From Erpobdella octoculata (lineage: Eukaryota > Annelida > Clitellata > Hirudinida > Erpobdellidae), in the NCBI GenBank assembly GCA_963978895.1, contig OZ022241.1, positions 4,707,467-4,771,466 on the forward strand: a stretch of DNA of 64,000 nucleotides. The letters are read 5' to 3'. Within the stretch, counting starts at the first letter, position 1. Each line of letters begins with the position of its first letter. This document shows, piece after piece, positions 11,871 through 23,500 of the stretch. The position numbers and the translations under genes were made by a program. The notes beneath the pieces were generated by a model. The model worked only from the letters and a program-made list of their open reading frames with translations, made no database searches and was not told the origin of the DNA.

Positions 11871-12503
11871 TGCTATACATCGTTGGATGGGGTTTTAAAA
11901 ATGGAATCTAATGGTATAATTGGTTTTTCTTCGTTTCAACAAATAAAAAAGTTGTAAACCAAAAACGACGATTTTCCGATGAAAATTGCATAAAATAAAC
12001 GTTAGCTTTTCTTTGAAAAATTGTTACTTTTTTTTACCTGCTGCACTCGGAATATCCGAGAGGCTTGTTTTTAGATAATACAATTACAAATCCAACGATG
12101 TAACTCTTGCTTCTAAAACTTATTAATTAAAAAGGTTATCGAATAAAACGTTGGAACGCATGCCAATCTCTCCCTGCAAAACGAAACGTAAACAAACAGC
12201 GGAGCATTCGTTTTGCTGGGAGAAATTGGTATATACACGGTTCGACTTTTTATTCGATAACTTTTTTATTTATTAAGTTATACAAGCGGTAGTGACATCG
12301 TTGGATATTGAATTATCTAAAAACAAGCGTCTCGAATATTCCGAGTGCAGCAGTTAAGAAAAGTAATAATTTTTCAAAGAAGAGCAAACGTTTATTTTAT
12401 GCAATCATCGGAAAATCGTCGTTTTTGACTAACAACTTTTTTATTTGTTGAACCGAAGAAAAACAAATTATACAATTAGATTCCATTTATCATATGTATA
12501 GCA
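11871..12503. mobile_element. Foldback element, ~630 bp near-complete inverted repeat
   Basis: The left half starts TGCTATACATCGTTGGAT and the right half ends ATGTATAGCA. ATGGAATCTAATGGTATAAT pairs with the segment containing ATTATACAATTAGATTCCAT, and the CTGCACTCGGAATATCCGAG segment pairs with CTCGAATATTCCGAGTGCAG. The axis is near 12190, around AAAACGAA...TTCGTTTT. Almost the whole element is arm, so a transcript would fold as one long hairpin. No transposase frame. Confidence 0.8.
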
Positions 12504-13070
12504 CGGACCAAGTGCACACAATTTTTTTACTGTTATTTGCACCGTTATAACTATTACCAAGGCAATAGGCGCGATTGTAGAATCAATTGTTTTGTCTAAA
12601 CCGCAGGAACAACAGCACTTTTACCGCTTATTGCCCCGAAGACCGACGCAAATAATACCATCAAAGGTAACTGCGTAATAAAATTCAAATTTAGTTTACG
12701 TAACAACGTTCGACTTCACTCTTCTCTTTGTTTGTTTTTTTGTCTGTGGTGATCAAATCTTAGAAACAAAAATTCACCCACTTTCGACCACCTAGAGCTC
12801 CAAAACTTTTAGGAAAGCTTTATTCTGGATGACAATACACGAATTTAATGTTTCTGACATAAATGACGCCTTAAATCAATTAAAATTAATCAAATCAAAT
12901 TAATTCCTGTCGTCTAGCGACTGTAATAAATCGTTTGACAACCGACAACAAAACTCTGGCGATCGATATTTCGCATCTAAGTTCGAGTTTGCAATAGCGT
13001 TTACTAATCTAAGCATGTAATTTGCTTAGAAAAAATAATGATCAGTTAATTGCTCTCCGTTCCCGTTTGC
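12504..13070. other. Non-coding DNA
   Basis: No gene. The stretch at 12720-12860 shares 'GGATGACAATACACGAAT'-like text with scattered repeats near 7030 and 9120. GC-rich 18-bp-type repeat text (CCCGGTCGCTTTCCCGTTCC) begins at about 13070 and runs to 13165, as a detached scrap of the family A interior. Confidence 0.4.
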
Positions 13071-13242
13071 TCTCCCGTTCCGCTTGTTCTATCTCCTGCT
13101 TGCTCTCCAGTTCCCGTTTGCCCACCCGCTCCCGGTCGCTTTCCCGTTCCCGGTCGCTTTTGCGTTTTATTGCTAATAAGGTGCAATTATGTCCTTTTTA
13201 TAGAAAAATGCATATATTAAATTATTTTCTAAAATTTATATA

Positions 13243-13266
13243 TCTATATATATAAAAATGAATGTT

Positions 13267-13306
<40 letters not shown>

Positions 13307-13892
13307 TTATGCATTGCTGCACCATTCATCCAATCGTAATGAAATTTTCACACAACCTTGAGAGTCAAGGGGAATCAAATATAGAGAAAAAAAATTTGAA
13401 ATCCGTCATAAAATGAGCGGGTAAGCGAGCGGGAACTATATATATATATGTATGTGCGTATGTATGTGTGTATGTATGTGTATGTGCATGTATGTGTGTC
13501 TGTGTTTATGTATGTATGTGTTTTTTACAATATTTCGGCACTAAATGCTCATTCAAAGTATGTATGTATGTGTGTGTATGTATCTATGTAGGTATGTATG
13601 TATGTATGTATGTAGAATCGGATCTAGGGGGGGGGGCAACTGAGAGCGAAAGAATGAGCGGGAAAGCGACAGGGAACGGATAACGACCGGGAGCGGGAGT
13701 GTGTATGTATGTATGTATGTATGTATGTAGAATCGGATCTAGGGGGGGGAACTGAGAGCGAAAAAATGAGCGGGAAAACGACAGGGAACGGATAACGACC
13801 TGGAGCGGGAGCGCAAGCGGGAAGGAAACGGGAGCGAAAAAGAAACACATTTGGTAAACCTCTAAAAACCCCGGCGCCGGGTGCCCCCGCTA

Positions 13893-13893
<1 letters not shown>
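13243..13893 (+). mobile_element. Complete non-autonomous Helitron-like element (family A)
   Basis: It starts TCTATATATATAAAAATG after A and ends CCCCCG-CTAG (13890-13893) before T, with a reduced hairpin CCCCGGCGCCGGG. The 651-bp interior has (TA)n, (GTAT)n and GC-rich 18-bp-type repeats, two of them in near-identical blocks (13610-13690 and 13725-13805) each starting AATCGGATCTAGGGGGG. No protein frame. Confidence 0.75.
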
Positions 13894-13960
<67 letters not shown>

Positions 13961-13962
13961 TA
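13894..13962. repeat. (TA)n microsatellite
   Basis: Uninterrupted TA dinucleotides directly after the Helitron-like 3' end. Confidence 0.9.
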
Positions 13963-14353
13963 GAGATTGCCGTCAAAAATTTCGGATTTTTTAAAATCCT
14001 ATTATATATTATTTTAGGCATTGTACAATTGCGCAATAACTTTCATTACGCCCCCGCGCAGTAATTTTATTAACTGCTGACCACCGCTGCCGCCGCGTTA
14101 TGCGAAATTACTAATTTTTTTAAATATATTATGCGATTGCAGTATTATGGCGCCCGTTTATTTAGACAAAAAAAATTGAAGACATAAATTCAGTATTTAA
14201 TTAATAAAAAAAAGATGCGAATTATCTCTATTTCTATCTGTGTCCAAGCGCTATTGGACGATAGGAAATAGCGCTATAGCAATTTAACCGATTGATTATT
14301 ACGTTGTGACGGGTGTATTAACGCGTGAATTTTGTTTAAAGTTATAGACATCT

Positions 14354-14830
14354 TTTTTATGTACAAAAGCGTGAATGGGAAAACAAACGGGAGCGGGAGA
14401 GCAAGCGGGAACGGAGAGAAAACGGAACGGGAAAACAAGCGGAAACGGGAGCAGGAGAGCAAACGGGAACGGGAGAGCAAGCAAAAATGGGAAACCAAAC
14501 AAACATGAGAGCAAACGAAAACGGGAGAGTACGCAGGAATGGGAGAGCAAACGGGAACGGCAAAGCAAGAGGGAACGGAGAGCAAACGAAACGGGAAAAC
14601 AAGCGGAAACGGAAACAGGAGAGCAAGCGGGAACGAGAGAGCAAACGGGAACGGGAGAGCAAGCGGGAAGGAAACGGGAGCAAGAGAGAAGAACGATAGA
14701 AAAACTTCCAAAAACCTCGTACATGTACACTCGATTGCTCTTCGAGATTGTCATAATTTTGTACATTAAAATTCTAATAAAAAAACCAAAATAATTTAAA
14801 AGGCAAAACAACGTTTGCTGGGTCAGCTAG
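14354..14830 (+). mobile_element. Helitron-like element, 3' part with GC minisatellite and a different terminal hairpin
   Basis: 18-bp-type GGGAGCGGGAGAGCAAGC repeats lead to AACCTC, then to a terminus GGCAAAACAACGTTTGCTGGGTCAG-like stretch with hairpin GCAAA-ACAACG-TTTGC and CTAG at 14827-14830 before T. A matching TC start was not found. Protein frames on either strand are repeat translations. Confidence 0.6.
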
Positions 14831-15077
14831 TATATTAATATAAGTATCACAAATAATATGAATTGTTGATTTAGTTAGTTCAAAGTTAGTTTGGGTAAAT
14901 TGGAATAAAACTTACTAATAATTCGTAAAATGCCTTGACTTCACATTTATGTTATTATTACAATTAATATTACCCACTAGTAAAACTGTTTTTTAGAGCC
15001 CTTTTCATCTATTTGAAATGACGAGAATTTTATATGAAGCATTTATTGGTTAAAAAATAGATAAATAAAAAAATCAT
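14831..15077. other. Non-coding AT-rich DNA
   Basis: No gene seen; possibly the remainder of a decayed Penelope-like terminal region that carries the RNA motif at 15078-15121. Confidence 0.3.
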
Positions 15078-15121
15078 GGTTAACTGGCCAGTTTCAGCTA
15101 TATAAAGCCATCTTCAGAACC
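15078..15121 (-). ncRNA. Hammerhead-like ribozyme motif (type I layout), possibly from a Penelope-like element
   Basis: On the minus strand the order is GGTT (stem I), CTGAAGA, U, GGCU-loop-AGCU (stem II, one G.U), GAAAC, TGGCCA, GTT, AACC (stem I partner). This is the CUGANGA ... GAAA ... GUH core of a hammerhead with a very short stem III and one extra U before stem II. A second copy at 39518-39567 keeps the core with different stems. Penelope-like elements are known to carry hammerheads. The extra U is unusual and activity is unproven. Confidence 0.5.
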
Positions 15122-15277
15122 CTATGTTAAAACAATAAACTAATTATTATAAAAGTTGAAATAGTTGAGTAAAAAATCAGAAATAATTATAGGATTTGTT
15201 TAGACAGAGCTAAGCTGAAACGACTTTCACTTAACAAATTAATTAAAACTGCTATTGACGGATGAAACAAATTCATC

Positions 15278-15612
15278 ATCATCATCATCATTTATTTTTG
15301 AAACGTCCCTATTCAACGCTATGCTAGGGTTGGACGTTTTTTTCATATCAGGCCCCTCCACAAGTCACGATCCAGGGCAGACTGTCTCTTCAGCCCATAG
15401 CTAACTTTCCACTTCCGTCTAGGCCCAGAAAAGAAAGCACGGACCTTGTTTGACCGGGCGACGTCCGAGCCGGCAGGAAATTCTTTGTTTTGTTACCCAT
15501 ATGGAATTTGGAGCAAAGTTTTACCCGGACGCCCTTCCTGCGAACCTCCTTTTAGTCGCCTTTTACAACACGCATAGGAGGATACACGGTGGTTCTATTC
15601 TAATGGCCTGAA
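15278..15612 (-). repeat. Dispersed SINE-like repeat of a widespread invertebrate type
   Basis: A (CAT)n lead, then GCTAGGGTTGGACG..., GGACGCCCTTCCTGCGAAC, TTTTAGTCGCCTTTTACAAC and GGTGGTTCTATTCT. These blocks recall repeats common in molluscs and other marine invertebrates. Orientation is inferred from (CAT)n being the likely 3' tail. No target-site duplication was resolved. Confidence 0.45.
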
Positions 15613-16380
15613 CCACAAAGCATTAAACTTTCAAATTGAAACCACATAAGGAAAAAGCGACTATATTAAATTTGCTACACAAATGTCTCTCTGTTCTATA
15701 GCTTTATTTAGTGCCACATTGAGAATAGCAATCATAGATATCTAAAGTAGAGCCTTAAGCCACGCCCCTTATGCTGCTCTGAATTACTGCATACTACCAT
15801 TTAGAAATATGCTTTCCGGTCGCTTTCTCTTTCCCGATCGCTCACTTTTTCGTTTCCGCTCATTCTCCAGTTCCCGTTTTCGACATACATACAGACAGTC
15901 ATTTTCATATATATATAATTTATTATTAAAATTTATTTTCTAAAATCCTGGTGGGGCGACCTCCCCCAGCAACCGGTTTCTAAAACTTTGTTTTTATTTA
16001 TTTTATACGTCAAAATGATGAATTTTTAAAATCTCATTATGTATTATTTTGCGATTGCAGCACCACCTTTTTTATCCTTAGGATTGACATTATAGAATTA
16101 CGTAATAACTTTTACTACACGCCTGCATGCACTAATTTTATCAACTGCTGACCACTGTGGCTGCCGCGGTATGCAAAATTGCCAACATACATACCGACAT
16201 AGGAAATTATGTATGTAGATAAAATTTTAGGGGCAACTGAATTCAAATGAATTATTACTGAGACTTAGTTTATTCTGCAAGAAAAAAGTCGGATAGAAAG
16301 AAATAAAGAAACAAAACTCTCAGCCAATTTCATTTATATCTATGAGATAGAATTCAAAACTGTCAACCACTCAAAGTGGG
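15613..16380. other. Non-coding DNA with Helitron-type scrap
   Basis: No gene. Positions 15810-15885 carry complementary-strand GC repeat text (CCGGTCGCTTTCTCTTTCCC), a detached family A interior fragment. Confidence 0.4.
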
Positions 16381-16620
16381 AATGTTCGGGTATTTAGTCG
16401 CAAACTCAGTCAGGCATGTGGTGTTTGAATGATAAATCGTTAAATGATTTGCTGGTAAAAGATTTTACACGAAGCTGGAATGTCCGGGTATTTAGTTGGA
16501 AACCCCGTCGGGCACGGGCATATTTGACATATGGTGTTGATGGAGTTTGAACGATAAATCAATGAACGAGATTGGCTGGTAAGAAAATTTGAACGGCAGG
16601 CAATATCGCAAGTATTTCAG
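16381..16620 (+). repeat. Imperfect tandem duplication (~105 bp period)
   Basis: GAATGTTCGGGTATTTAGTC at about 16380 recurs as GAATGTCCGGGTATTTAGTT at about 16485, and both are followed by a TTTGAAYGATAAATC block. Non-coding. Confidence 0.6.
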
Positions 16621-17386
16621 ACAAAGAACTGATCACTTGTTTATACACCTTTTGGGTTGGAGCAGGCTTTGAAGGGTCCCCAAATTAATGTGACTTAATT
16701 TTAATGAAGATTAGTGATAATTAGCAATAACTTTTTAATTTCAATTAATAAAAAAGCACTATCATTTTTGTCGGCCAAACACTTAAATCTTGTCCTGATT
16801 CTATTTAAAAATTTCCCAACCATGGTCAGCTAGTTGATGAAGATGCAAACAATGATGCACATCATTCCATTTATAACTATTAACAATTTTAAAGATTACA
16901 TTGTTTAACCATGGTTTAACCTATTTCAGATTCAATGTTTCCTGGAGAAATTACTGAAACTGAGATAGGGATCTAAGTAATTTTTCGCGTAAGTCGATAA
17001 TTAAATTAAATCTGTATCTGACTCTTTGTCATATTTTTAATATCTCGTTAAAAAAACATATTTCCTGAGCCCTTAAAGGTATGAAAAGTTATTCCAATTA
17101 CAAACTCATATCTTGTCTCCATTCTCAAAACTCCTGGAAAAACTAGTGTTTAACCTGCTTAGAGCATTTTTTAAAACCTAATATGAATCTTACACTTATA
17201 AATAGCCATAAATATTTCTGCAGCACCAAACTAATTATATGAAATAAAGTTTTGAAAAAAAAAATAACAGAATAGCTTCACATCTTTAAAAATGTTTTTT
17301 TTTCATGTAACAAGCTAAAGTAATACAAGACACCACTCATCATAACCAAGATTTAGAAACCAGATGAGGTGGATCAATGTTATTAT
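16621..17386. other. Intergenic DNA downstream of the finger gene
   Basis: AT-rich with no frame or repeat recognised; likely includes the 3' UTR of the minus-strand gene that stops at 17387. Confidence 0.4.
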
Positions 17387-20303
17387 CTATATCAAATGGA
17401 ATCGAGCTCCAAGTAAACTATTCTTTCTGTGAAAGTGGCGACGACCCTTCGCATGGCAGTTTGATACATGTTTTTGGAGGGCTTCTTTACTTTTACACCC
17501 TTGTCTACAAATTGCACAGATTCTTGCAACATAAATCAACATTTTCTTTTCTCCAAATTTGGGAATTGGAAAACATGACTCCAATAGAAAAGAATATCCA
17601 AAGCTAAAGCTAACCTCTCCATCATTATCTCTAATACATACTGATACCCTTTGTCCATTTCTCCTATCAATTTCAAAATCGACTTTTCCCGTTGCTGTTT
17701 AAGTAAAATAAATTATTCACATGAAATCATCACAGTTAATTTAAAAACTAACAAGTAAAGGAGAAAACGAGTTTTTAGCACAAACTTTGATTTCAAATAC
17801 AATCAATGTGTGTCTGTGTGTGTGTATGTATGTGTGCATGTATACGAAAGATGTTCATTAAGTTTTTTTTTAAATTGAATCATGTATTGTCATCCAATAT
17901 AAAGATATAGTTAACTGTCAAGGTTTGCATACATTCAAGCAAGTGTTAATATAAAGAATTTTAAGCAACTTACATGGATAATCAGCAATTGCTGAATGAA
18001 TGTTTTGCCACACGCGTCCATAGAGCTGTATCTCTCGCTTGATTACACAACCTTGTTTACCGAATCCAACTCTTTCCATGCAGAGTTGATTATTTTTAAC
18101 TCTTCTTATTTGAATGAATCTACTGATATCTAGTTTATTTTTTTCATTATGCTTATTTTCCATATGATATTCCTGCTCATGATTATTCAGCCCTTTAAAA
18201 CAATAGCTACACACTGGATAGTGGTACATACCAGCTAAATGAATTGGACTTCCCCATGCTTCATGCTGAAAATCAACAACAACTTGGTCCAGCAATAATG
18301 ATTTTCCAAACATCTTTTTTAAACCATTTGCAGTCTGGACTATGGCCTTGACACAAAGAGACTCCTCACACAAAATAATCCTTCCGTATACTGTTTTTGT
18401 TAAAAATATTAAACAATTATTACTTTAACTTAGATTAATGCAAGATAAATATTTTATGGGAGTCCCATTTCTAACTTTTGGGGGTCCAATGGTCGTGCTA
18501 ACAACCTCCCCTTTCTTTCCTAAATGACATCCCTGACTTGGTTATTGAGTTTGACCCTTTGAAATGTTGTGAAAACCATCTAAAATACTTTGCTAATCAC
18601 AATTAATTTGCGTGACTTTTTTTAGTGCAGGCTTTATTACTGATGAGTATAATTCGCACTGTGAAGTATTTCTATTAATCAAAAAATGTAAATACGTAAA
18701 ATCTATTTCAATAATTTATATATTTTACGAATCAAAATGTTTGTATTTATAGAGCCACATTTTTTAACCCCTCCAGGCCTTAATAGATGCATGTTTTTGC
18801 CAAAAATACAGTAATAAAACTATTGTACATTGAAAATTTGTGTGCAAAAAATTACTAATAGCATTCAATTTATAATATTTAACCATTTATCATGTGACCT
18901 TAACTTAAACACTCATAATTCAAACAAAAATTTTAAAAACAATAATATAAAAAATTAACAACTTACGGCCGTCCGAGTAATTATCCGGTCTGATCCTTCC
19001 CTTGGTAATTAAACGAGTTACAGATTTGAATACGAATTTGCCAGATCCTATTCTTTGCACATTCATATAATGTTGACTATGTAGTCGGACTAAATAAGTC
19101 TGCTTCATTACATAATCTTTGTATTCAGAACGGACCATTTTTTGACTTTCTATGAAATACCCTGGACGGACCATTTTTGGCCTTTTTAGGAAATACCTTG
19201 GATGTAAATATTCTTGATCTAAAATTTAGTAAAAAAAAATGCGTGTGAAGTTAGCAATATTTCTGGCCATGCAAATTAGAAATAAAAAAATATTTAAAAA
19301 ATCTTTTTAAAATACCACATTTTTGTGTAACTATAAATTAAAATTTCATTGAGACAATTGAATATTTATCTCTACGCTGTGCCATCTCAGCCCTAAGGCC
19401 CAGACTGTGCAGATCATGGCTGACACATTCTCCTCAGGACTTCTTGCACCTGTGCATCCTTCTTGACCCAGCCACCTCAAAGTCTCTACAAGCAGAGACC
19501 CAATCATCTCTGTTTTTTTCACTCCAGATGCCCAAACCCCCTCAACCGACCGCACCTTACAACATCTGCAACCTCCTTCAAAGCCAGTCGCCCATACAGT
19601 TCGGTACTGCGTATTCTGTTTTTGAGACTCACACCACACATCCACCGGATCATCATTCGTTCTGCTTTTTCCATGAGATGAAAATCCTCTGCCTTCATTG
19701 GCCAGCTCTCACTGCCATATACCAGCACCATCTGTATGAAAGTTCTGTAAACTTGACCTTTAACTTTCAGCGATGCTTCTCTTGAGGTTAAGATCAGAGC
19801 CAACTCCCTGAACTTTGCCCACACACATCTCACTCTAGTTTTGGATGCTTCTCCAGCTCCACCTCCTGCTGTAATCATATCTCCCAGATAGCAGAATCTG
19901 TTGATGCATTCCAAATTCAGACCCTCCCAGTGATATTCGTTTCAGCACATCAAAACTCACAAGATTTGCTTCTTGGCATTTTGCACAGCAGGTCGCTAAT
20001 TTCTTTTAGTTTGTCTTTAATCTTGCTGCACTTCTTATGGACCCATGCATGGCATGAAGTGCATGTAGGGAATTTGAACCTACACACCCCACACGGGTAC
20101 TTTCCTGACTTAGCCGTTGATCCAAAGCAGCATCTCGAATAAGTATATAGGAAATAATCAAATTTCGCTCTGTATGCGAAGTAGTCACTTTACGAACCTA
20201 CAATAGTCTTTTTTGCTAACCTTTCCCTAACCTGCCTAACCACTACAGTCCGTCATTTTAATTTATAAATGAATAAAACATAGAACTTACTTAACATTGC
20301 CAT
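17387..20303 (-). CDS. Uncharacterised four-exon gene, 329 aa, two C2H2/C2HC-like fingers
   Basis: I do not recognise this gene. Four exons join on the minus strand: 20303-20291 (ATG plus four codons and one base), 19218-18967, 18390-17974 and 17694-17387. Every donor is GTAAGT, every acceptor is AG after a T-rich or A-rich tract, and phases (1, 1, 1) match exactly, giving 330 codons including the stop. The product is basic. Finger-like motifs are C149-x2-C152-x11-H164-x4-H169 and, near the C-terminus, C287-x2-C290-x12-H303 with C307 or H308. Residues 10-34 repeat a short R-P/K-x-Y-F-type pattern. No nuclease, RT or transposase motif was seen. The 13-nt first exon is the weakest part and rests on phase and splice consensus. 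Intron 1 holds a LINE scrap. A nucleic-acid-binding role is only suggested by the fingers. Confidence 0.6.
19346..19914 (-). mobile_element. LINE 3' fragment inside intron 1 of the finger gene
   Basis: Two frames in different registers (19914-19519 and about 19645-19346) carry the post-RT region common in non-LTR elements: INRFCYLGDMI, VKGQVYRTF, VYGSESWPM, RMIRWMCGVSL and GRLRGFGHLE, followed by a decayed 'RALGLR' region. A frameshift lies near 19520. RT catalytic motifs are absent. It sits in the same orientation as the host gene. Confidence 0.75.
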
Positions 20304-20596
20304 CTTCAATTTCGGCAAAAAACAACCCTTGTTGAGGACGAAAAGCCTAACTTCGGTATAACTAATTACGCAACGGCGATGTTGGCGCTGACGAAAAAAT
20401 AAATAAAAAGCTAAAAACTAACCTTAAAATTAATTTTTTATTACAATTTATTGACACACTAGAAATATCTCTTCAAAATGACGGATTATTTTAATTTTCC
20501 GACTGCAGTGCCGTCAGTATGGTCATTATCTCTGTTAATAGGGGCCCTCTATCAAGGGCGGACCCAGGGGAGGCAATCCGACCATGCCTTCCTCAC
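20304..20596. other. Putative upstream region of the finger gene
   Basis: Non-coding. It would include the 5' UTR and promoter of the minus-strand gene starting at 20303. A hAT-type scrap (GGGCGGACCCAGGGGAGGCA) lies at 20557-20576. Confidence 0.4.
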
Positions 20597-23500
20597 ATTT
20601 TGTGAATAAGCTTTGCCCCCCTAATCGGAACCAAATTCAAAAAATTTGTAGGCCTAAATAATACAAATTGCCGGTGGTAAACAGGTTGAAACATGAACTC
20701 TGTCTTCTTCAGGCTAACTGTCAAATCGAACCATGTTGCAGCGTCCAAGAAACGACTGAAGAGGCGCTGGGCGCCCAAGACTGTGTACAACGATCGCAGT
20801 GGCGTAGCTAGGGTCTTCTTCGCCCGGTGACAAAACACAAAATCTGCGCCCCCTACATAAAATCTGTCGAACTACATAAAATATAATAACTGTCGTACTC
20901 AGTATTTGCATGTAGGCTACAGTCTCTGGCGCCTATATACATGCATTTCAGTGTATTTAAATTTCTATATGCATTTTGCACCTTACATCATAATTGTATT
21001 ATTCTTTCTTAGTTTTTACTATTATACTGTTTTTCTTACAATTACAAAAGATTAATGAATATGATTACGTATATAATTAGATTCTTTCAATTTATTTTTC
21101 CAGTACTTTTTATAATTCTGTATTTTTCTTGTCCGTTGAGTCAGAAGTGCGAAAGAAAAATTATAAAATTTAAAAGCAAAACAACAGATAGGTATTGTCT
21201 AAAATTGTGGTAAAAAATGAGCTGAGTTTTAAACAAAATTTATTTTTCTTGCTTTTTCAATCTGTTCAAGAACTTCCCTCTCAACACTCATTAGAGCCAG
21301 ATCGCTAAGTCTATCTTGTCCCATGGATGCTCGAAAGTAAGAAAGAATTATTTTTAATTTACTGAAGGATCGCTCACAGCTGGCAATCGAGACAGCTATG
21401 GTAAGAAATATTTGTAGAGCAACACGCAAATTTGGAAATAAATCTCCGTAACTAACAATGAACGACAAGAGTTCTGTAGGAGTCTTTGGTGCAGTATCCT
21501 GGCGGGTCTCAAAGAGCATTCTGCAGTCACATATTTCATTTAATAACATCCGAGTCATAAAAATTTCCAAGTTCAATACAATGATGACGGAGACTGTCAA
21601 GATCTTTGTCATTCAAAAGTTTGTCTACATCAAGTAAGAATCCGAATTTGAAGTTCAGATCTTTGAGACGAGTAAACCTTGTTGTCATCTCCTGTTGAAG
21701 TCGATCTAAAATACTCTTCATGATCCGAATAATTTCTTCTTCTGCCGAAAGTCCTGCATCTCGGGCAAGTTCTCCAGACATCCTTCTCCGTCGCCCGATT
21801 CTACTTTCTACAGCAACAACCCATAGCTCACATCTTTCCTTTGCTTTTAGCACTGAATCATGGCATATGTCTTCACGGATTCTTGTAATATACGTGTGCA
21901 GAGATTCAATATCCAAAAACGCTTCGTGAAAATTTCTTGTTGGATCTTGAAGTCTTTTCTGAACACGGTCGATTTTTTTGAGTATGTCATGTCATGCCAG
22001 AAAGGAAGGAAAACTAAGAAGTTGAAACTAAGAATACTTTGTAGCAGAATTACAGCATCGCCTCTAGTTTCTTGTGTTTCAGTTGTATCTTCAGACATTT
22101 TTTCCAGTAGACTAACTATATTATCAAGTCCGTCATGGATTGCTTTAAGACATTCTGCTCTAGCACTCCATCGTGTTTTTGATTCACGCTTGACTGTGAT
22201 GGTCACTGCTTCTTTAAGTTTTTCCCATCGACGGGTTGATCTTGAAAAGAATTGATACATTTTTCCATTCCAGTGCTGCAGGCACATAACAAAGTTATTA
22301 CTGTGCACTCAATGCTACACATTTCTCAAAACAGATTTTACTAGTTTATATTCATAATTGTAATACATAGACTCAGTATATTAGTGCCATTATTAAGTCC
22401 CGAGTCCAATGTCCATGTTTCATACTAAGGAAGATTATCTACATTATCATACATTTCTCCAGCATCCCGTTGGTCCCGTGAGACAAAAACGAAATTAAAC
22501 ATAGCAGTTATGTGTAGGCGGCTACACTGATTAACCCAATGTAGCTATACCACGGATATACTATATAGAACATAATCTATACAAGCTTTTAACTGCACTG
22601 CTTGACTTGACCTGCACTGTTCTAAAGGAGAGTCATAGAAATTGCTAGGTAAAGCAAAATAATAATAAAAAAAAATTTGGTGACTGATATTGCGCCCCCT
22701 CCAGCCCTGCGCCCGGGAACAACTGTCCCTCCCTGCCCCCCTTCCCTACGCCACTGAACGATCGTGTATCATAGCAGTGAACGTTTTTGTATGGGACTGA
22801 AAACGGTGTAGGTTGAAGATGCAGAAATTTTATCATCATCGATCTCCCGACACTGCATAACTTCATAGAACGATTAAATGATGTTGACAAACTTTTTTTT
22901 GCCGCCAATTTGTCTGAAAACCTGCCACAGCACAGCTCAGCTGACAAGCCTTAGTGAGATCAATAAAGATCATGTTCCCCCCGCAGGCCGGAAGCCCCAC
23001 TGACTCAAGAAGGATTTCGTTATGGTAAACGTGACTGCTAAAATGATTAAGCATTGTCCGTACTAGGATTTTGCCAGCAACCGAGAGCAACGAGACCCCA
23101 CGATTAAGGGTCGTGAAGCGGACATAAAAGAAGATACAGAATAGCAAAATTGCAAGCACGTAACCCTTCTTTGTGCCAACTGTAATATCAAAGGCTGCAG
23201 ACATTTTATTATCATTGATGACAGACCCTGCATACCATTATGGAATGATTGTATGATTTTGACGAACTTCTCTTTGCAACCAATTTTCCGAGAACCTGTC
23301 ACAGCCCAGGTTTGCTGATGAAGAGACAAGCCTTAGTGAAATTAATGCCCCGTGCAGGTCGGAATCCACACTGGCTTTCAGAAAAGATGTCGTTCTGGTA
23401 AACGCGACTGCTAAAACGATTGAAGTTGTCCGTGCTAGGTTTTTGCCAGCAACCGAGAGCAAGAAGACCCCACGGTGATTGTCACAGTTGGAGTGATCTC

